In this document: piece after piece, positions 23,531 to 34,964 of the stretch
How positions within the stretch are numbered: the first letter of the stretch is position 1
Layout of the letters: each line of letters starts with the position of its first letter
NCBI GenBank assembly: GCA_025738555.1
Contig: JAOVFP010000001.1
Location: 2,542,001-2,606,000 of the forward strand
DNA: 64,000 bases
Reading direction: 5' to 3'
Origin: Cyathus striatus
Lineage: Eukaryota > Basidiomycota > Agaricomycetes > Agaricales > Nidulariaceae
Program-made: the position numbers and the translations under genes
The notes under the pieces: model-generated
The model's database searches: none
What the model was told of the DNA's origin: nothing
The model's input: the letters and a program-made list of their open reading frames with translations, nothing else

Positions 23531-23922
23531 GGCCACATAAGTGTGATGGAAGGGCTATTTCAAACAGCAATATTGATGATCTTAAAGCAGGCTTGAACAT
23601 CAATACCTGTAGGAAATATTATGATGAAGGTATTGCTTCTGGGAATACTTCTTGATTGGTTGTATATGCTGGAACTGGAGTAGGACTGACTAGAAAGCTG
23701 ACTTCGATGGCAGTAAGTGGTGGAATGTTTGTGGAATTCATAACCTGAAAGTTGTTCATTCAGGAAGTTGTCAACAAGTTGCAACATGGAATTGTGAGGT
23801 CTCTCAGGAGAATGTATTTGCTAATTCCATAATGCATAGTAGTTTAAAGCACATACTAGTAGTGTTGTAAATATGTATCAATGGCATGAAATTCGACTGT
23901 ATGGTGTATTCAGGGCCGAAAG

Positions 23923-24607
23923 TAGGGACTAACATGGGTAAGCTAAATCCAGTTAATTAACCATATCCAGCTTCCTGTATGGGTCTATATCTGTTTGGAT
24001 AAAGTACAGTATTATCTGCAGATCCCATCATATCTGTAGTTATACATATGTAAATTTTAAACTCATTTTTAAATTCAGCTAACTAGTTACTGGCATGTGG
24101 TGAAAAATGTATTTTTAGAATTTGAAGTGCTTCAAGACCCTGAGATTGACTCCCTATCATTTTCATTCCTACCCTGAATGCCATTATTTTAGTAATTAAA
24201 ATTCTAATTGAGTTGTAGCATCTTCAATTGATTGTGAATGAGCTTTCTCATCAGGCCATTTACAGATTAATCAACTCAGGTAATTGAGAAGGTAATGAGT
24301 AGGTCATCATAGGCATCTCAAAGTTCAAAAGAGCATGAAATGTAAATTAGTGTAATTTTATGTGTATTTACAAGTTACTTATGCAATCCTTCATTATTTA
24401 TTATTGAATAGCAGTTTATTACTTCAAAATATAAGTCATAAGTCAATTACAAACCTTAATTAATGAATTAAACTTGTGCCAAGTAAGTAATGTGAATAAT
24501 TACGGATACAGCAGATATCCACAGATTTATCCGTATCCGATCCAAATTATGTGTATAACTGTTAGTACTATCTGGATATGGCCCGGATGTATCCGTGTTA
24601 GACCCTA
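23923..24607. mobile_element. hAT-type MITE (685 bp)
   Basis: The ends are TAGGGACTAACATGGGTA and, read inward from the right, TAGGGTCTAACACGGATA. A perfect 8-bp direct repeat GCCGAAAG flanks it (23915-23922 and 24608-24615). The interior has no coding sequence. Confidence 0.8.
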
Positions 24608-24815
24608 GCCGAAAGTCTGTTCATTACTAAGTTTTCCAATGTTACAGCGTTTGAGGATGGCGCACTTGAATGGCGCTCATTAAATATCTTATCGAAGTTT
24701 AAATATCAAACCTGATAAACACTCGAATGCTTATATACGAATGAAGCAGCTTTTTTTAAAAGTAATATATAAGATAACTGCACCATTACCGAATATGTAG
24801 TTATTACAACCAACC

Positions 24816-25880
24816 CTACTTTAAATCGGCAGAATATTCAGCAGATTTCTCTACCTGCTCTAACAGAGCTTCTGCTTTAGCTTTAGTAGCGGCCAGTGAA
24901 TCTTGTCCAAGTATAACGCGGAAAGGCGGTTGGTCTTTGTTGCCTATTTTATAAATTTCTCGTGCAGCCTTATCGCTCTTGCCGAAATTCGCAGCAGCAT
25001 ATTCGAAAAAATCGCGTCCAATTATACTAGATTTCTCATATCCTGGAGGGGGAGGAGGAACTGCCATCTTCTCCGGGCCAAGACCGGGTGTTTGGAAACC
25101 TCCCATTGCGAGTAGCGTTATCTAAAACAAATAGAAGACACCTTAGAGTCGGAAAGGAGTTAGAAATCATATTGGAACAACCTTGATATTCCAAGAAGGA
25201 TCAAGTTCTTTTGCTATGCCTTCAGTAAAACCTTCAAGAGCTATCTTCACAGTCAGACGTGTCTAAACATTTCTAGAAAGAGTATTACCGAATTTACTGC
25301 TCATATTCAAAAAGTTATTAACAGACTGTCATACTTAGAAGTGAGAGATGAAACTTACGTGGCACAATAATATGTAACCATTGGATTGCCGGTAATGCCA
25401 GAAAGAGACGATGCCTGCAATAAATGTCCCCCACAAGGCCTGTTGACATCGCGGAAAAACTTTATAGCTTCCCTAGTAACATTAGAAGCCCCCCAAAAGT
25501 TCACTTCGAATAGATCTCTAGCCTGGTCTTCCGAGGTTCCCTCAACTACACACAGATGATTTATCGCCCCAGCGTTGTTGCACACGACGTCGACCCTCCC
25601 AAACTTCTCATGTGCAGTTTTAAAGGCAGATTTTATCTCTTCCAGTTTTGTAACGTCGACCTTAACGAGGAGCAACTGAGATGCGTATTTTGAAGCAAGG
25701 TCAGAAAGGACTTCGGGTTTGCGGAGAGTTGCGACGACGTTGTCTCCATTTGACAGAGCTTGTTGGACAACGGCGTTTCCGAGACCTGTGGACGAACCAG
25801 TGACTACCATAATGAGTATCTAGCTGTGTACAAAGATTGAGAAAGTTTTGCCTACCGAGCCAAACTTTGGGAGAAGACAT
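24816..25880 (-). CDS. Short-chain dehydrogenase/reductase, copy A
   Basis: Exons in order: 25880-25856, 25803-25359, 25296-25289, 25240-25182, 25121-24816; 280 residues, normal for a classical SDR. Motifs: cofactor loop VTGSSTGLG at residues 9-17, CNNAG near 90, a catalytic Ser in QASSLSG, and the YxxxK pair in YCATK, where the Lys is supplied by the next exons. The third exon is only 8 nt, and the same microexon is present in copy B, which supports it. NAD(P)H-dependent oxidation or reduction of an unknown small alcohol or ketone is expected, probably in the cytosol. The gene forms a tandem pair with 26951-27999, with the same orientation, exon lengths and intron phases. The ATG at 25880 gives the standard N-terminal start MSSPKVWL. 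No damage is seen. Confidence 0.9.
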
Positions 25881-25933
25881 GGATGCTTGAAGAATGAATG
25901 GAGCCCGGATGATAATAGATCACCTTTGCGTGA

Positions 25934-25943
25934 CTTTTATATA
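25934..25943 (-). promoter_or_regulatory. TATA box of SDR copy A
   Basis: TATATAAAAG on the minus strand, about 55-60 bp upstream of the ATG. Other genes in the window have the same arrangement. Confidence 0.5.
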
Positions 25944-25949
25944 GCGCTG

Positions 25950-26790
25950 CGCGTTAATACAGCCAATAGATTAAAAGTGACCCATTTAGCTAGACCGTCT
26001 TCCCCGGGGATTTAACTTATGAGGATCATCGATCATCAGCTAGGAATGTAATCCACATCCAGCAATATGAAATATGAATGCTTTATCATCCTGCCTTATT
26101 GCGAACTTATTGACAAGAATCATGAATCATTTATAACATCCGTAATATCACCGCTCACATGTCAACGTTCCAACGGCTGGCAGTAGGTAGGGCGACTTCC
26201 ATCATTCTCATAGTTCCTTAATGGGCCCTCAGAATCCTGAGTTGCATGTAACTTGTCTCTATGAAATATGCACGTGTGCATATTAAAGTATGCTCACAAG
26301 AACTACTTTGCACGAGGTTGGGAAGTGTACAATCTAAGTGCATCGAGTTTCGATTTCAAATTGAATGAAACCATACAAGATCTGTCTTCATGCGCACGCA
26401 ACGAGCACGCACCCATCGATTCCTCGCGACAAGATACTTAAGGGTCGCTAATAAGCTATACAAATCTCATTGGTTGAAGTAGCTGTTTCCGGTTCAGATA
26501 GACAATTGTGGCTTGACTGTCGCCTAATAGTCTGACTGGATTAAGGATGCAAGTGTATCAAAGTTTCCAACACGTTGCATAGTGCAATATAGCTGTGTTC
26601 CAGAATTGCAGCAGTCTCTCATTTTTCTGAATACGTATTACGTAAATAGCGAAGGCAGAATCTATGTGATCGCACGTAAATACCTCCTGATAAGTTACAT
26701 AAGATGAGAATCGTAGGAAATCTTCCGGTGAGATTTTTTCGAAGCGGTGAAAAGATTTGGTCAACTCCTGCGCTACTCAAGAACTACTCG
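25950..26790. other. Intergenic region, no gene recognised
   Basis: A 68-codon minus-strand frame (26764-26558) has no known domain. Otherwise ordinary intergenic sequence between the tandem dehydrogenases. Confidence 0.4.
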
Positions 26791-26793
26791 CAT

Positions 26794-26868
26794 CAGACAA
26801 TAGTGAATCGAATCACGGTGCATATCGTACATCCCGATGTCTAACACCTTCCAAAAAAGGGTATTTAC
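26794..26868. mobile_element. Half copy of a small MITE
   Basis: CAGACAATAGTGAATCG and the following 55 bases match the left half of the MITE at 31752-31903. The right half and its terminus are missing. Confidence 0.6.
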
Positions 26869-26950
26869 AATGAGAATAATTAAGTTTTATCATACTCTAC
26901 TAGTGAACGTATCCAAGGCAAACAGAAACACAAGTAACCTTGAGCGGGAT

Positions 26951-27999
26951 CTACTTCAAGTCCGCAGACCACGCAGCAGATTTCTCCGCCTGCTCTAGAT
27001 AATTCTGTGCCTTCTCTTTCGCAGCGGCAATAGAATCCAGCCCAAGTAGAACACGCGCAGGTGCCTGGTCGTCGTTGGCGATGTTATAGATCTCCCTGGC
27101 GGCTTTATAGCTATCGCCGAATTGCTCGAACGCGCCCTCGAAGAACGTGCGCGTGGCGTTTCCAATGTTCTCATACCCTGGATGGGTGGGAAGAATCGTT
27201 ACCTTTTCAGAGCCAACTATGGGAGTTCGGAATCCGCCCAATGTGATTAGCGTTGTCTACATTAGAAGTTAAGTGATGAATCTAGGGCAAGGTAGAATAT
27301 ATACCTTAATATTCCACGATGGATCAAGTTCTTTGGATATACCTTCAGTGAATCCTTCGAGGGCTAATACTTACTGTAAGATATGTCATAATGACCCTCA
27401 ATGAATAGCTTACCAAATTTACTGTCATAGATTTATTAGTAGGATGTTTAGCAATTGAAAAATGAGACGCACGTAGCACAGTAGTACGAGACCAATGGAA
27501 ATCCGGTAATACCAGACCCGGAAGACGCTTGTAGTAACCGACCTCCGGAAGGTTTGTTTACTTCACGGAAGAACCTGATAGCTTCTCGCGTAACATTCGC
27601 CGCTCCCCAGAAGTTCACCTCAAATAATGTTCTGGCCTGTTCATCTGAAGTTCCCTCAGCTTCGGACAAGACATTGAATACGCCAGCGTTATTGTATACG
27701 ATGTCGATACGACCAAACTTTTCGTGAGCAGCGGAAAAAGCGGCGCGTATGTCTTCTTGCTTCGTAACATCGAGTTTAACAACAAGCAGTTGAGACGCGT
27801 ATTTCGACGCAAGGTCGGATAGTACTTCTGGCTTGCGAAGAGTTGCGACTACATTATCGCCTTTTGAGAGAGCTTGCTGGGTAACGGCGAGACCAAGACC
27901 GCTTGACGATCCGGTAACTTTATAATGAGAATGAGTATGCGTCTAGGAAATGTTCAACAGCTACTACTACGCACCTAGCCAAACTTTAGGAGAAGACAT
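26951..27999 (-). CDS. Short-chain dehydrogenase/reductase, copy B
   Basis: Exons: 27999-27975, 27917-27473, 27421-27414, 27363-27305, 27256-26951, with coding lengths 25, 445, 8, 59 and 306 identical to copy A; 280 residues. Motifs: VTGSSSGLG, YNNAG, QASSGSG and YCATK, so cofactor and catalytic residues are complete. It shares roughly three quarters of residues with copy A by eye, differing most in the C-terminal third, which shapes the substrate pocket. The pair therefore probably act on related but different substrates. The frame is intact and CpG content is normal. Confidence 0.9.
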
Positions 28000-28061
28000 G
28001 TTGATGGTTTAAACTGGATAAAAGAGGGGGAGACGAGCTTACTGTTGTACACCAGAAAGAG

Positions 28062-28071
28062 CTCTTATATA
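28062..28071 (-). promoter_or_regulatory. TATA box of SDR copy B
   Basis: TATATAAGAG on the minus strand, about 65 bp upstream of the ATG. Confidence 0.5.
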
Positions 28072-28079
28072 CTCACTCC

Positions 28080-29984
28080 GCAAGAATTCGATCACGACAA
28101 AGTCGCCACAAGGTCTCGTCGACCGTTACAAAGCTTGAGCGTTCCGAGTGGATGCCGTGAACGCAATTGGAAGCGCTGATGTAACATCTTATCGTCCAAA
28201 AAAGGTTGTAATTCCGTCGGCAACATGATGTGCTTAGCGATCTTGCTCCTCAGTCGATTTATAATACAAAACATACCTTACGGATCACGGCGAGAGACAT
28301 AATAGCAGCATGTACAAGCTGTAAGTCAGGAGCCTGAGGGTTGATATTTTAGAATTTGAAAGCCGGCGTCGACGTAACGCCATCAAAGATTGTCGGACTC
28401 AGACCCCAAAGACCCAGTGAACAGCTCAACCTCGCTTGCGAAATCTGCATGAGTAGAACTCTACGAGTACTTTCTATGAATGACGAATGGTGCTTATCAT
28501 AGCATGAGGGAAAGAGATCAAGGTTACTGACTAATGTGTAATATTAGACGATGAAAACGTACGGTCCGTACCTAACGCTAGTCATTTGAAACCAGGTCGC
28601 ATTCATAGCTTACATCTTTAGAATAGGCATACTAGCCTTCACGCCTCAGACTCAAGTGTTGCAAATGAAAGCAATAACTTCACGAAGCGGCAATCTTTTA
28701 TCAAATATAACAGTGCACAGTGTGGATGCTTTCTAGAGTAAGGAAGTGCACCTCGGTCCACTCCACCACCTACAAGGCATTCTTCGTCGAGATCGTCGGA
28801 GTGGTAAGCATCGATTCCGCCACCGGCTCCCATCTCAACCTCCCTTTGGAATCTCAAGAGTTCAACCTATTCCACCATCATTCACCACACCATTGAATTT
28901 TTCCATCAACTACCTGTGTTCCACTGAATCCCACAGCGAGAAACTTGAAAGTAAGAGAAATAGGGTGTCCGGCGCACCATAAGTTTTACAGATGACATAA
29001 AAAGTTCGAGCTATGCGCCTGATATACGAGGTGAGTGGTGCCAGTGGTAGTTCAAGATGATGGGGGGCCGGCCCGGATCGGAACAGGGTTAAATTTGGCT
29101 ATTATGAAGTAACTTACTTATTTGCCAAATCAAATAATAATAAATATTGGTGGATGCATATATGACGTAATGATTCCAGTCGCATACTTCTTCCATTTGT
29201 TTTCCTTTCAGACAATTGACAAGAGCCCAGGACATCCTTATCAAACTTCCTACAATAACAGACGTCGTGTGCTCTCGCGGCGATAACTCCGACCAGGGCC
29301 CTGCCTTTAAGTGACTACTTAGTAACTTGAAGTTGACTTGAAGACCCTGCACTGTGAGTTGTCTACGAGGTCGTCGTGGACACATACTTTAATAGTACCT
29401 TATTTCTGTGGCGATGAGGCCCAGAAACCTCCTTTATATTCAGAATAAGCTGAAGGCCATGGATGAAGGAATGCGGGAACGTTTGGGGTGCTCCGAGCTT
29501 ACGCCGCGGCACTGAGCATCAGTGAAGCCTAACACGAGGCTGCGGAGTCGAATCGGGACTCTAATGTAGTTGGCTATATATAAGAGCTACTCACCTAAAG
29601 TTATCGATGGTTCAATTCAATTGTGCCACTTGCGACTCCTAGTTCTTTCATTCACATTTCTTAACGACCAAAATGCCTTGGTCCCGTGGAATTTACTTAC
29701 ATTGTGCAATGGTAGAGTCAGAGCGACAGGGATACCACATTCTCTACAGTGCAATCTTACGGGAATGTTTCACGTCGATGGAGTCCCCACGCTTACATGC
29801 ATTCAGTCGAAGCCCTATCTGCTCGCCATTCGACTTTTGCTTCCCAACCGATCCCTCTCTCCCCGTCGATATCTCCGGCTGGTATAATTCTAGATGTGAT
29901 ATTAAAGCTTCCCGAAAAACTACAGCACCTGTTCCATATTATCCTCGCCGTCCTCTTTATAATGCACGGCATTATTCCCCACTT
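28080..29984. other. No confident gene
   Basis: Open frames of 60-114 codons occur on both strands (for example 29673-30017 plus, which overlaps the 3' end of the TFIIF gene), without recognisable domains or exon chains. A GC-rich patch lies near 29060. The sequence keeps CpG and may hold unrecognised transcripts. Confidence 0.35.
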
Positions 29985-31055
29985 TTACCTGATTTGAATC
30001 AGCTATTTATCGTATAGACAAAAAAAAAGGAGAAACGTACGTTTCTTATAAAATTCTTATTAAGCTCCCACATACCCTTCCATTCACCTCCCTTGTGCAA
30101 AAACGAAATTTCCCCTAGCACTTCTTTAAGATATTTCTCGGGCTGCTGCGTTTTCTCTCGAAGGGCTTTAAAGTCCCAATATGACTTTTCTCGAAAGAGA
30201 GGGAAAAGACGATCAAGGAGTTGGTCACGCGGAATACGGACCATACGTTCGACGTTGCCCTTTGACGGTTTTGCTTTGGTTGGCTTTATGAGCTGTTAAC
30301 ACGTGTAGTCACAAAGAATAATGTGAAAAAAACGCACAACAAAGTTGCTAAACGACCGCTCAGCCCCAACACCAACACCACTGGTGAGCCTATTGATGCC
30401 TCCCTGACCAACTCTAATTCTAGCATCATCTATCATTTTTATTGACCTCGTATGTGTGTTGTACTTCTTATTCCTTTCCCGCAGGGTTGTCCGGTAGCTC
30501 GCATTGAATACTGGTCGAAGGTTGCATTCATGCTTTATTTCCCCGACTAAAGCAGTCGTTCGCGCACGCGTGATTGAAGAGGAGTCTTTAGGTTGCTCTC
30601 CGACAACTAGTTGGTTCACAACTGATCCATTGACTATTTCTAATTCATAAGTATCCGGTTCCGTGCTTGAATAAGCTGTATAACTATCGAAGTGGGGTCT
30701 TTCCGGGTTTGCTAAGGGACGTCGGGAGGAGCTTGGATCGTGGTTTGGTGGGAGGAAGAGGATTATTCGTGGCTTTGCCTTCGGGATCTTAGGGTCTGGA
30801 TAGACTCGCAAGGTTGCGAGGTGGATATTATCAGCTTCAACTGCGGACCAGCGCTCCATCAGGAATTTTGGAATCTTAAATATATAGCTACAGACGCATA
30901 TGTTCAAAGGTTGGTGAAATACTTACCTTTACTATCCACATTATACCATAGCCTTGGTCTAAACTTAAGTATTCGTCAGGGTCGGGTTGAGCATCGTCTC
31001 CATCCCTTTCGTGTTCATCAATGAAAGTCTTATTTTCATGGTCGGCGACGTTCAT
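29985..31055 (-). CDS. TFG2: Transcription initiation factor IIF, beta subunit
   Basis: Exons: 31055-30927, 30874-30338, 30292-30041 and a short last exon 30002-29985 (if the 38-nt intron 30003-30040 is real; otherwise the frame runs to a stop at 29999). The protein of about 310 residues has the TFIIF-beta N-terminal dimerisation domain (IPKFLMERWS, HLATLRVY, VGEIKHECNLRPVF), a linker, and the C-terminal winged helix (RIPRDQLLDRLFPLFREK, TQQPEKYLKEVLGEI). It pairs with TFIIF alpha, binds RNA polymerase II in the nucleus and helps initiation and start-site selection. The ATG at 31055 precedes an acidic N-terminus as in relatives. No damage is seen, as expected of an essential single-copy gene. 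Confidence 0.92.
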
Positions 31056-31455
31056 GCTTTACGCAGCACAAGAATATTAAATGAAGAGGCCGCCAGTCGA
31101 TGCCGAAATTAAAATGATAGGAAGCCGCGTTGTGGTGGTTACTGTGGAAGATGATGGAGTCAATTTGAGTCTATAAAACCAACAATTGAAACGCATTGGC
31201 TAAAACTTCTATTCATTGTGTTCGTTCAACGTAATGCATTCATTGCCAGTTGTGAATGAATGTGGGTCTACACAAAGACATTGATCGGCGTTTAACTGAG
31301 TATATTCAACGCTCGCTATAGTAATTGGTTCAACAATAACATTGATCGGGATATACTACTGCACACAATGACTTCAAGAACAACGAACAATACGACAACG
31401 AGTTAAAGCAGGCTTTACGTTCCCACGTTTCTGATGTACTGAAGTGGTCTTATGG

Positions 31456-31462
31456 TATATAA
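31456..31462 (+). promoter_or_regulatory. TATA box of the gene at 31550
   Basis: TATATAA, 88-94 bp upstream of the ATG. The paralogue at 37250 has a TTATAATA-like run at a similar distance. Confidence 0.4.
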
Positions 31463-31549
31463 CCTAGTATTAGCCTCGAACCTCGCAAATAACAACATCA
31501 TCTGACCTCATCACATTTAAGCCCTCTGTCTTATCCTTTACTACTAAAA

Positions 31550-32611
31550 ATGACGTTCGAATCTACGAAACCTAAGCTCACTCGGCCTCGGGTCAGCAAA
31601 TACACAGCTGATGCGTGAGTTTATTTATTCCCAACCACTGAACAACTGTACTTACAGCTCGCAAATTTACAGGGAGAAAATGTGCGAATCTCGAGCATAT
31701 ATCACTAAATCTCACAAATTATTAATTAATGAGTGAGTTTGTCCCGTGTTTCACCCCAGACAATAGTGAATCGGATCACGGTACATATGGTACACCCCGA
31801 TGTTAACACCTTCTAAAAAAGGCTATTTTCTGCATCGGGGTGAGAACCATATTCTAACTGTGTACCATATGCAACGCGATCCGATTCAGTTCTGTCTGAG
31901 GTGTTTGGTAGTTATGTATCCTAGGAACGACTGAAATGACTTAACAAACCATAGGTTTTTCACTACATTAACTGAGCTCGCGGGACTGAAATACAATGGG
32001 CCTCAAAGTTATATGTTCTTCGGTAGCACCTATAATGAAGTCCTGGCTGTCATGGAGCGCTTTAATAAGTTTTCTGTAAGTCACGATATCGTAGTTGCTC
32101 CGAATCTAAATGATCGACTAATACATGTGTCCTCGTTAGGCTGAAGTTGAGACACGAACACGAAGCTATCACGCAGAGTCAGAGATGGCAGTGTACGAGA
32201 CTCAAACCACCAGTAGCGTGAATACTGTAAGTTATATGTTAATATACTCCAGTAATTGTGTCGCTTATCTGATGAAGGCAAAAAATTGTTCTCGGCAATT
32301 CTTCTCCATAACATCCCGAGTCAAGTTCGAGTTAAAGAACAGTATAGGTAGAAAAGGTAAGCGATAGGTTACCATAGATGTCCGTCACCTTATATATTGT
32401 GATAGATTTCAAAGAAATAAAAGAAGCAAACGACATATATGCAATCGCTGCATCATACACCGGACGTTATCGTGAAAATAATGATTCATCGGCTGTTCGG
32501 AGTACAGAGCCGAAGAAGGCGATTATTGATGTTTATGAAATACACTTCAACAAGGTTGGAAATGTTTCCGATGTGACTAAAAAGGAATACGGAGAAGCTC
32601 TCAGGACATAG
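31550..32611 (+). CDS. Unknown protein, member 1 of a two-gene family
   Basis: Exons: 31550-31614, 31658-31732, 31955-32075, 32140-32226, 32278-32356, 32406-32611; 210 residues, all phases consistent. The second intron is 222 nt because a 152-bp MITE sits inside it. The middle contains SYMFFGSTYNEVLAVMERF and the C-terminus IIDVYEIHFNKVGNVSDVTK. The gene at 37250 has the matching motifs EYVFLGTTYEEAWNSVLQF and PIDVYQVHFSNSGDITGVTK and shares three intron positions with the same phases (2, 0, 1). The repeated aromatic beta-strand pattern suggests a small beta-rich protein, but I do not know the family. There is no signal peptide. The ATG is supported by the TATA box. Confidence 0.7.
31752..31903. 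mobile_element. MITE of 152 bp within an intron
   Basis: The ends are inverted: CACCCCAGACA at the left and CACCTCAGACA read inward from the right, continuing into shared TGAATCGGATC and CATATGGTACAC. The interior contains a CATCGGGGT/ACCCCGATG inversion. A half copy lies at 26794-26868. Possible 3-bp TTT flanks. Confidence 0.65.
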
Positions 32612-32899
32612 GTACAATAGATGTGCTTGTAAAGGAGAAGCTAAGAAAAATACATGCACATAACATACTACGTCGCATGTATGCACAGTATATGAGACTA
32701 CTCCGCTCTCAAGAAGCCGAAGGATGAAGGAAAGTCGAGGAATACTGAATTGATGTTGAGGTTTATTTAATCGGGGTTTCTGTTCAGTACTCTGAGTAGA
32801 CTTAGTGACTAGTCTAGTAGTCACTTGCATGGCAGCACCAATGTTTCGGCTGCGTGCGGCTTGCATTCAAATTACATTCAATTCAATGGTTCAGCCGCG

Positions 32900-32907
32900 T
32901 ATATATA
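32900..32907 (+). promoter_or_regulatory. TATA box of the F-box gene at 32963
   Basis: TATATATA, 56-63 bp upstream of the ATG. Confidence 0.45.
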
Positions 32908-32962
32908 CACCAGTCAATTTTAGCGTACGTCGAGCTCGGCAACCACATCAACCATATCAATC

Positions 32963-34284
32963 ATGATATCAAGTACGGTTAACACCCCGCTGGCAAAGTT
33001 CGATGAAATCCCAAACGAAATCTTAATCAGGATCGTTGAGCTCATAGCGACATTGAAGCATTCCGAATCTGACAAAACGTATAACATAGAAGATGTAAAA
33101 GCACTTAGCCAAACGTGTTCAAGACTCCTCCCATTTTGCCGAAAACACCTTTTTCAATACGCCACTTTTATCATTGACTTCAACGACCCCATCGGTAGAA
33201 AGTACAATGAGATTTGGAACTCGCTGCCTGTAGTCAAACATTACCCTCACATCGCCGTATACATCCGCTCGCTAACGATTAGAAGCAAGCTTCAGAACGG
33301 GAAGGTGAAGTTACGAAAATGGAATGTCGCACAATTGCGAGGATTCTTATCAAAGCTCAAGAACCTTCAGGAGATGCGACTTTTATCATTGACATACGCA
33401 TATGCCCCACCATGCTCGGCTCTTACAAGGGCATTGAGAAATTGTGTCTTGTCGAATCCCATTCGACAATTATACATTGCCGACACGATTTACTTCCCAA
33501 TGGACGTTCTGTGCTTAATTCCAGATTTATCCAATCTTGTTATACGCGAATGCCGCAGCCCCGGAACCCTTCAAATTTCACTCGAGAGTGATTGTTTATC
33601 CCCTGCTAAAATTTGTTCCTCTATTCCGCTTATAAAACGATATGTACGCAAGCCCCAGGACAAACTCGAATACATGCAATTTCCAAGTACCATCAGACAA
33701 CCACCTGATGGTCTGCAACCGACGTTAGAAAAACTCGAGATCTCCACGAGTACATATGCACAGAATGGCAGTACCATATGCTCCTGGATATTGGACAAAC
33801 GCCCATTCAACTTTTGTGCTCTTACAGAACTCCACATCGCGTTGGCTTCAGCTGAAGATGTTAGGACAGTATGGAATATTGTTCTAGTGTGTTCAAATAC
33901 GCTCCAAATATTACTTATATCTGGACAAGATAATGGAAAGTTGATATCTTAAATTGTTCATATCATTCAGCACTGATCTATCTTTACATTTATATAGGTC
34001 TTAAAAATATAGGTCCATTTAACCTTGCTGGTCTCCCAGAACTGAACCAATTCATCTTATGCACTTGCGGATACGATAGCAGTAATATGGAAAGAGATTC
34101 CCCTATGCGGTGGTTATCATGGTTTCAAGGTGTTGCGCGTACTGGTGATCGGTTGAAGTATCTGAATGGCAATTTGCAAGCCAAATATTCCGCACTAACA
34201 ATTCTTGAAAGCGGTGGATACAATCATAGAGTCATTGAATACGATCTTGCCAGTAAAGCAGTAATTTTCCAATGTCGCATGTGA
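32963..34284 (+). CDS. F-box-like protein, paralogue 1, splice donor altered
   Basis: The first exon codes for an F-box-like start (FDEIPNEILIRIVELIATLK), the motif DVKALSQTCSRLLPFCRKHLF, then a long leucine-rich region. Compared with the paralogue at 34965, a second exon should start near 33998 (FNLAGLPELNQF, WLSWFQGVARTGDRLKYLNGNL) and end at 34284. At the expected donor the paralogue reads GAAG/GTATGTTGA while this gene reads AATG/GAAAGTTGA, so the GT has become GA. Unless another donor is used, the first exon reads on to a stop at 33952 and the last 95 residues are lost. The F-box would link an SCF ubiquitin ligase to an unknown target. A recent pseudogene or a truncated protein are both possible. 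Confidence 0.7.
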
Positions 34285-34647
34285 ATGACAGTTGGCTCTC
34301 AAGCCTCAAACTGTAGAATGGCGGGGCGGCACTGAAGATCAATACCCACCATTGCAGTAATTACGAATTGATCCAGTATTTTACTATACCACTAGTGTAA
34401 GCCCTTCACATGGCACAGCATACACTCTGGAAGCCATCTGGAAGAATACATTCGAAGTACATTAGTCTCGGCACATTCAGACCCTCACAGAGCATGATCC
34501 TTATACTACTAAGTTATAATAATACCATACACCTGGTGAATCTCGAACTTCAAAAAATGGCAAAAATATTACTTATAAGTATTGCAGGCCAGACTCCAAA
34601 CGAGTCGACTCCAAGTCGATTTTGCGCGCTCAAGCTCAAGTTCGGGT

Positions 34648-34687
34648 AACGCCGTTATAACCGAGCGCTACAGCTCGTAACGGCGTT
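34648..34687. repeat. GC-rich hairpin
   Basis: AACGCCGTTA is followed, after CGAGC-loop-GCTCG, by the exact complement TAACGGCGTT. The 40-base segment can fold into a stem with a small internal bulge. It lies between the two F-box paralogues. Confidence 0.6.
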
Positions 34688-34964
34688 AGCCATACGTATG
34701 CGTGCGATAGCGACTGGTTTGGAATCTAATTGCAAACTTGCTGTTTTCTTGCGATATAAACTAAGCAGAATTTAAGCAGAATTTACTAGAAAACCGATAA
34801 GAATGTAGATCGCGGGCCGATGGCTGAGAGTGTGTGTGGCATGTTTGAATTTCAATTTGCGTAAATTGTGTTTGACGCGTGACATACAATATTACGATTC
34901 TTACGTCATGCATTCATATTGCTTCTATACTCAACATCTCCTTTTCAGCGTTTGCCAGCCAAGC

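Larger units (their letters stand above)
21261..23832 (+). pseudogene. Nitronate monooxygenase pseudogene split by a hAT element
   Basis: The coding remains lie in 21261-22132 and 23531-23832. Recognisable blocks in order are IPIISAPMG, TASGGFGFIGTG, VVQGNEAGGHGGSE (after an intron at about 21769-21824), VVAAGGISSGDQVATLLTMG, then beyond the insertion YYDEGIASG and LVVYAGTGVGL. These are the FMN/TIM-barrel motifs of 2-nitropropane dioxygenase, which oxidises alkyl nitronates. Stops occur at 21670 (TAA), 22001 (TGA, in AILGT-R-FLFT) and 23653 (TGA, before LVVYAGTG). Both TGA sit where Arg is expected. The gene was already a target for decay when, or after, the transposon landed. Confidence 0.85.
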
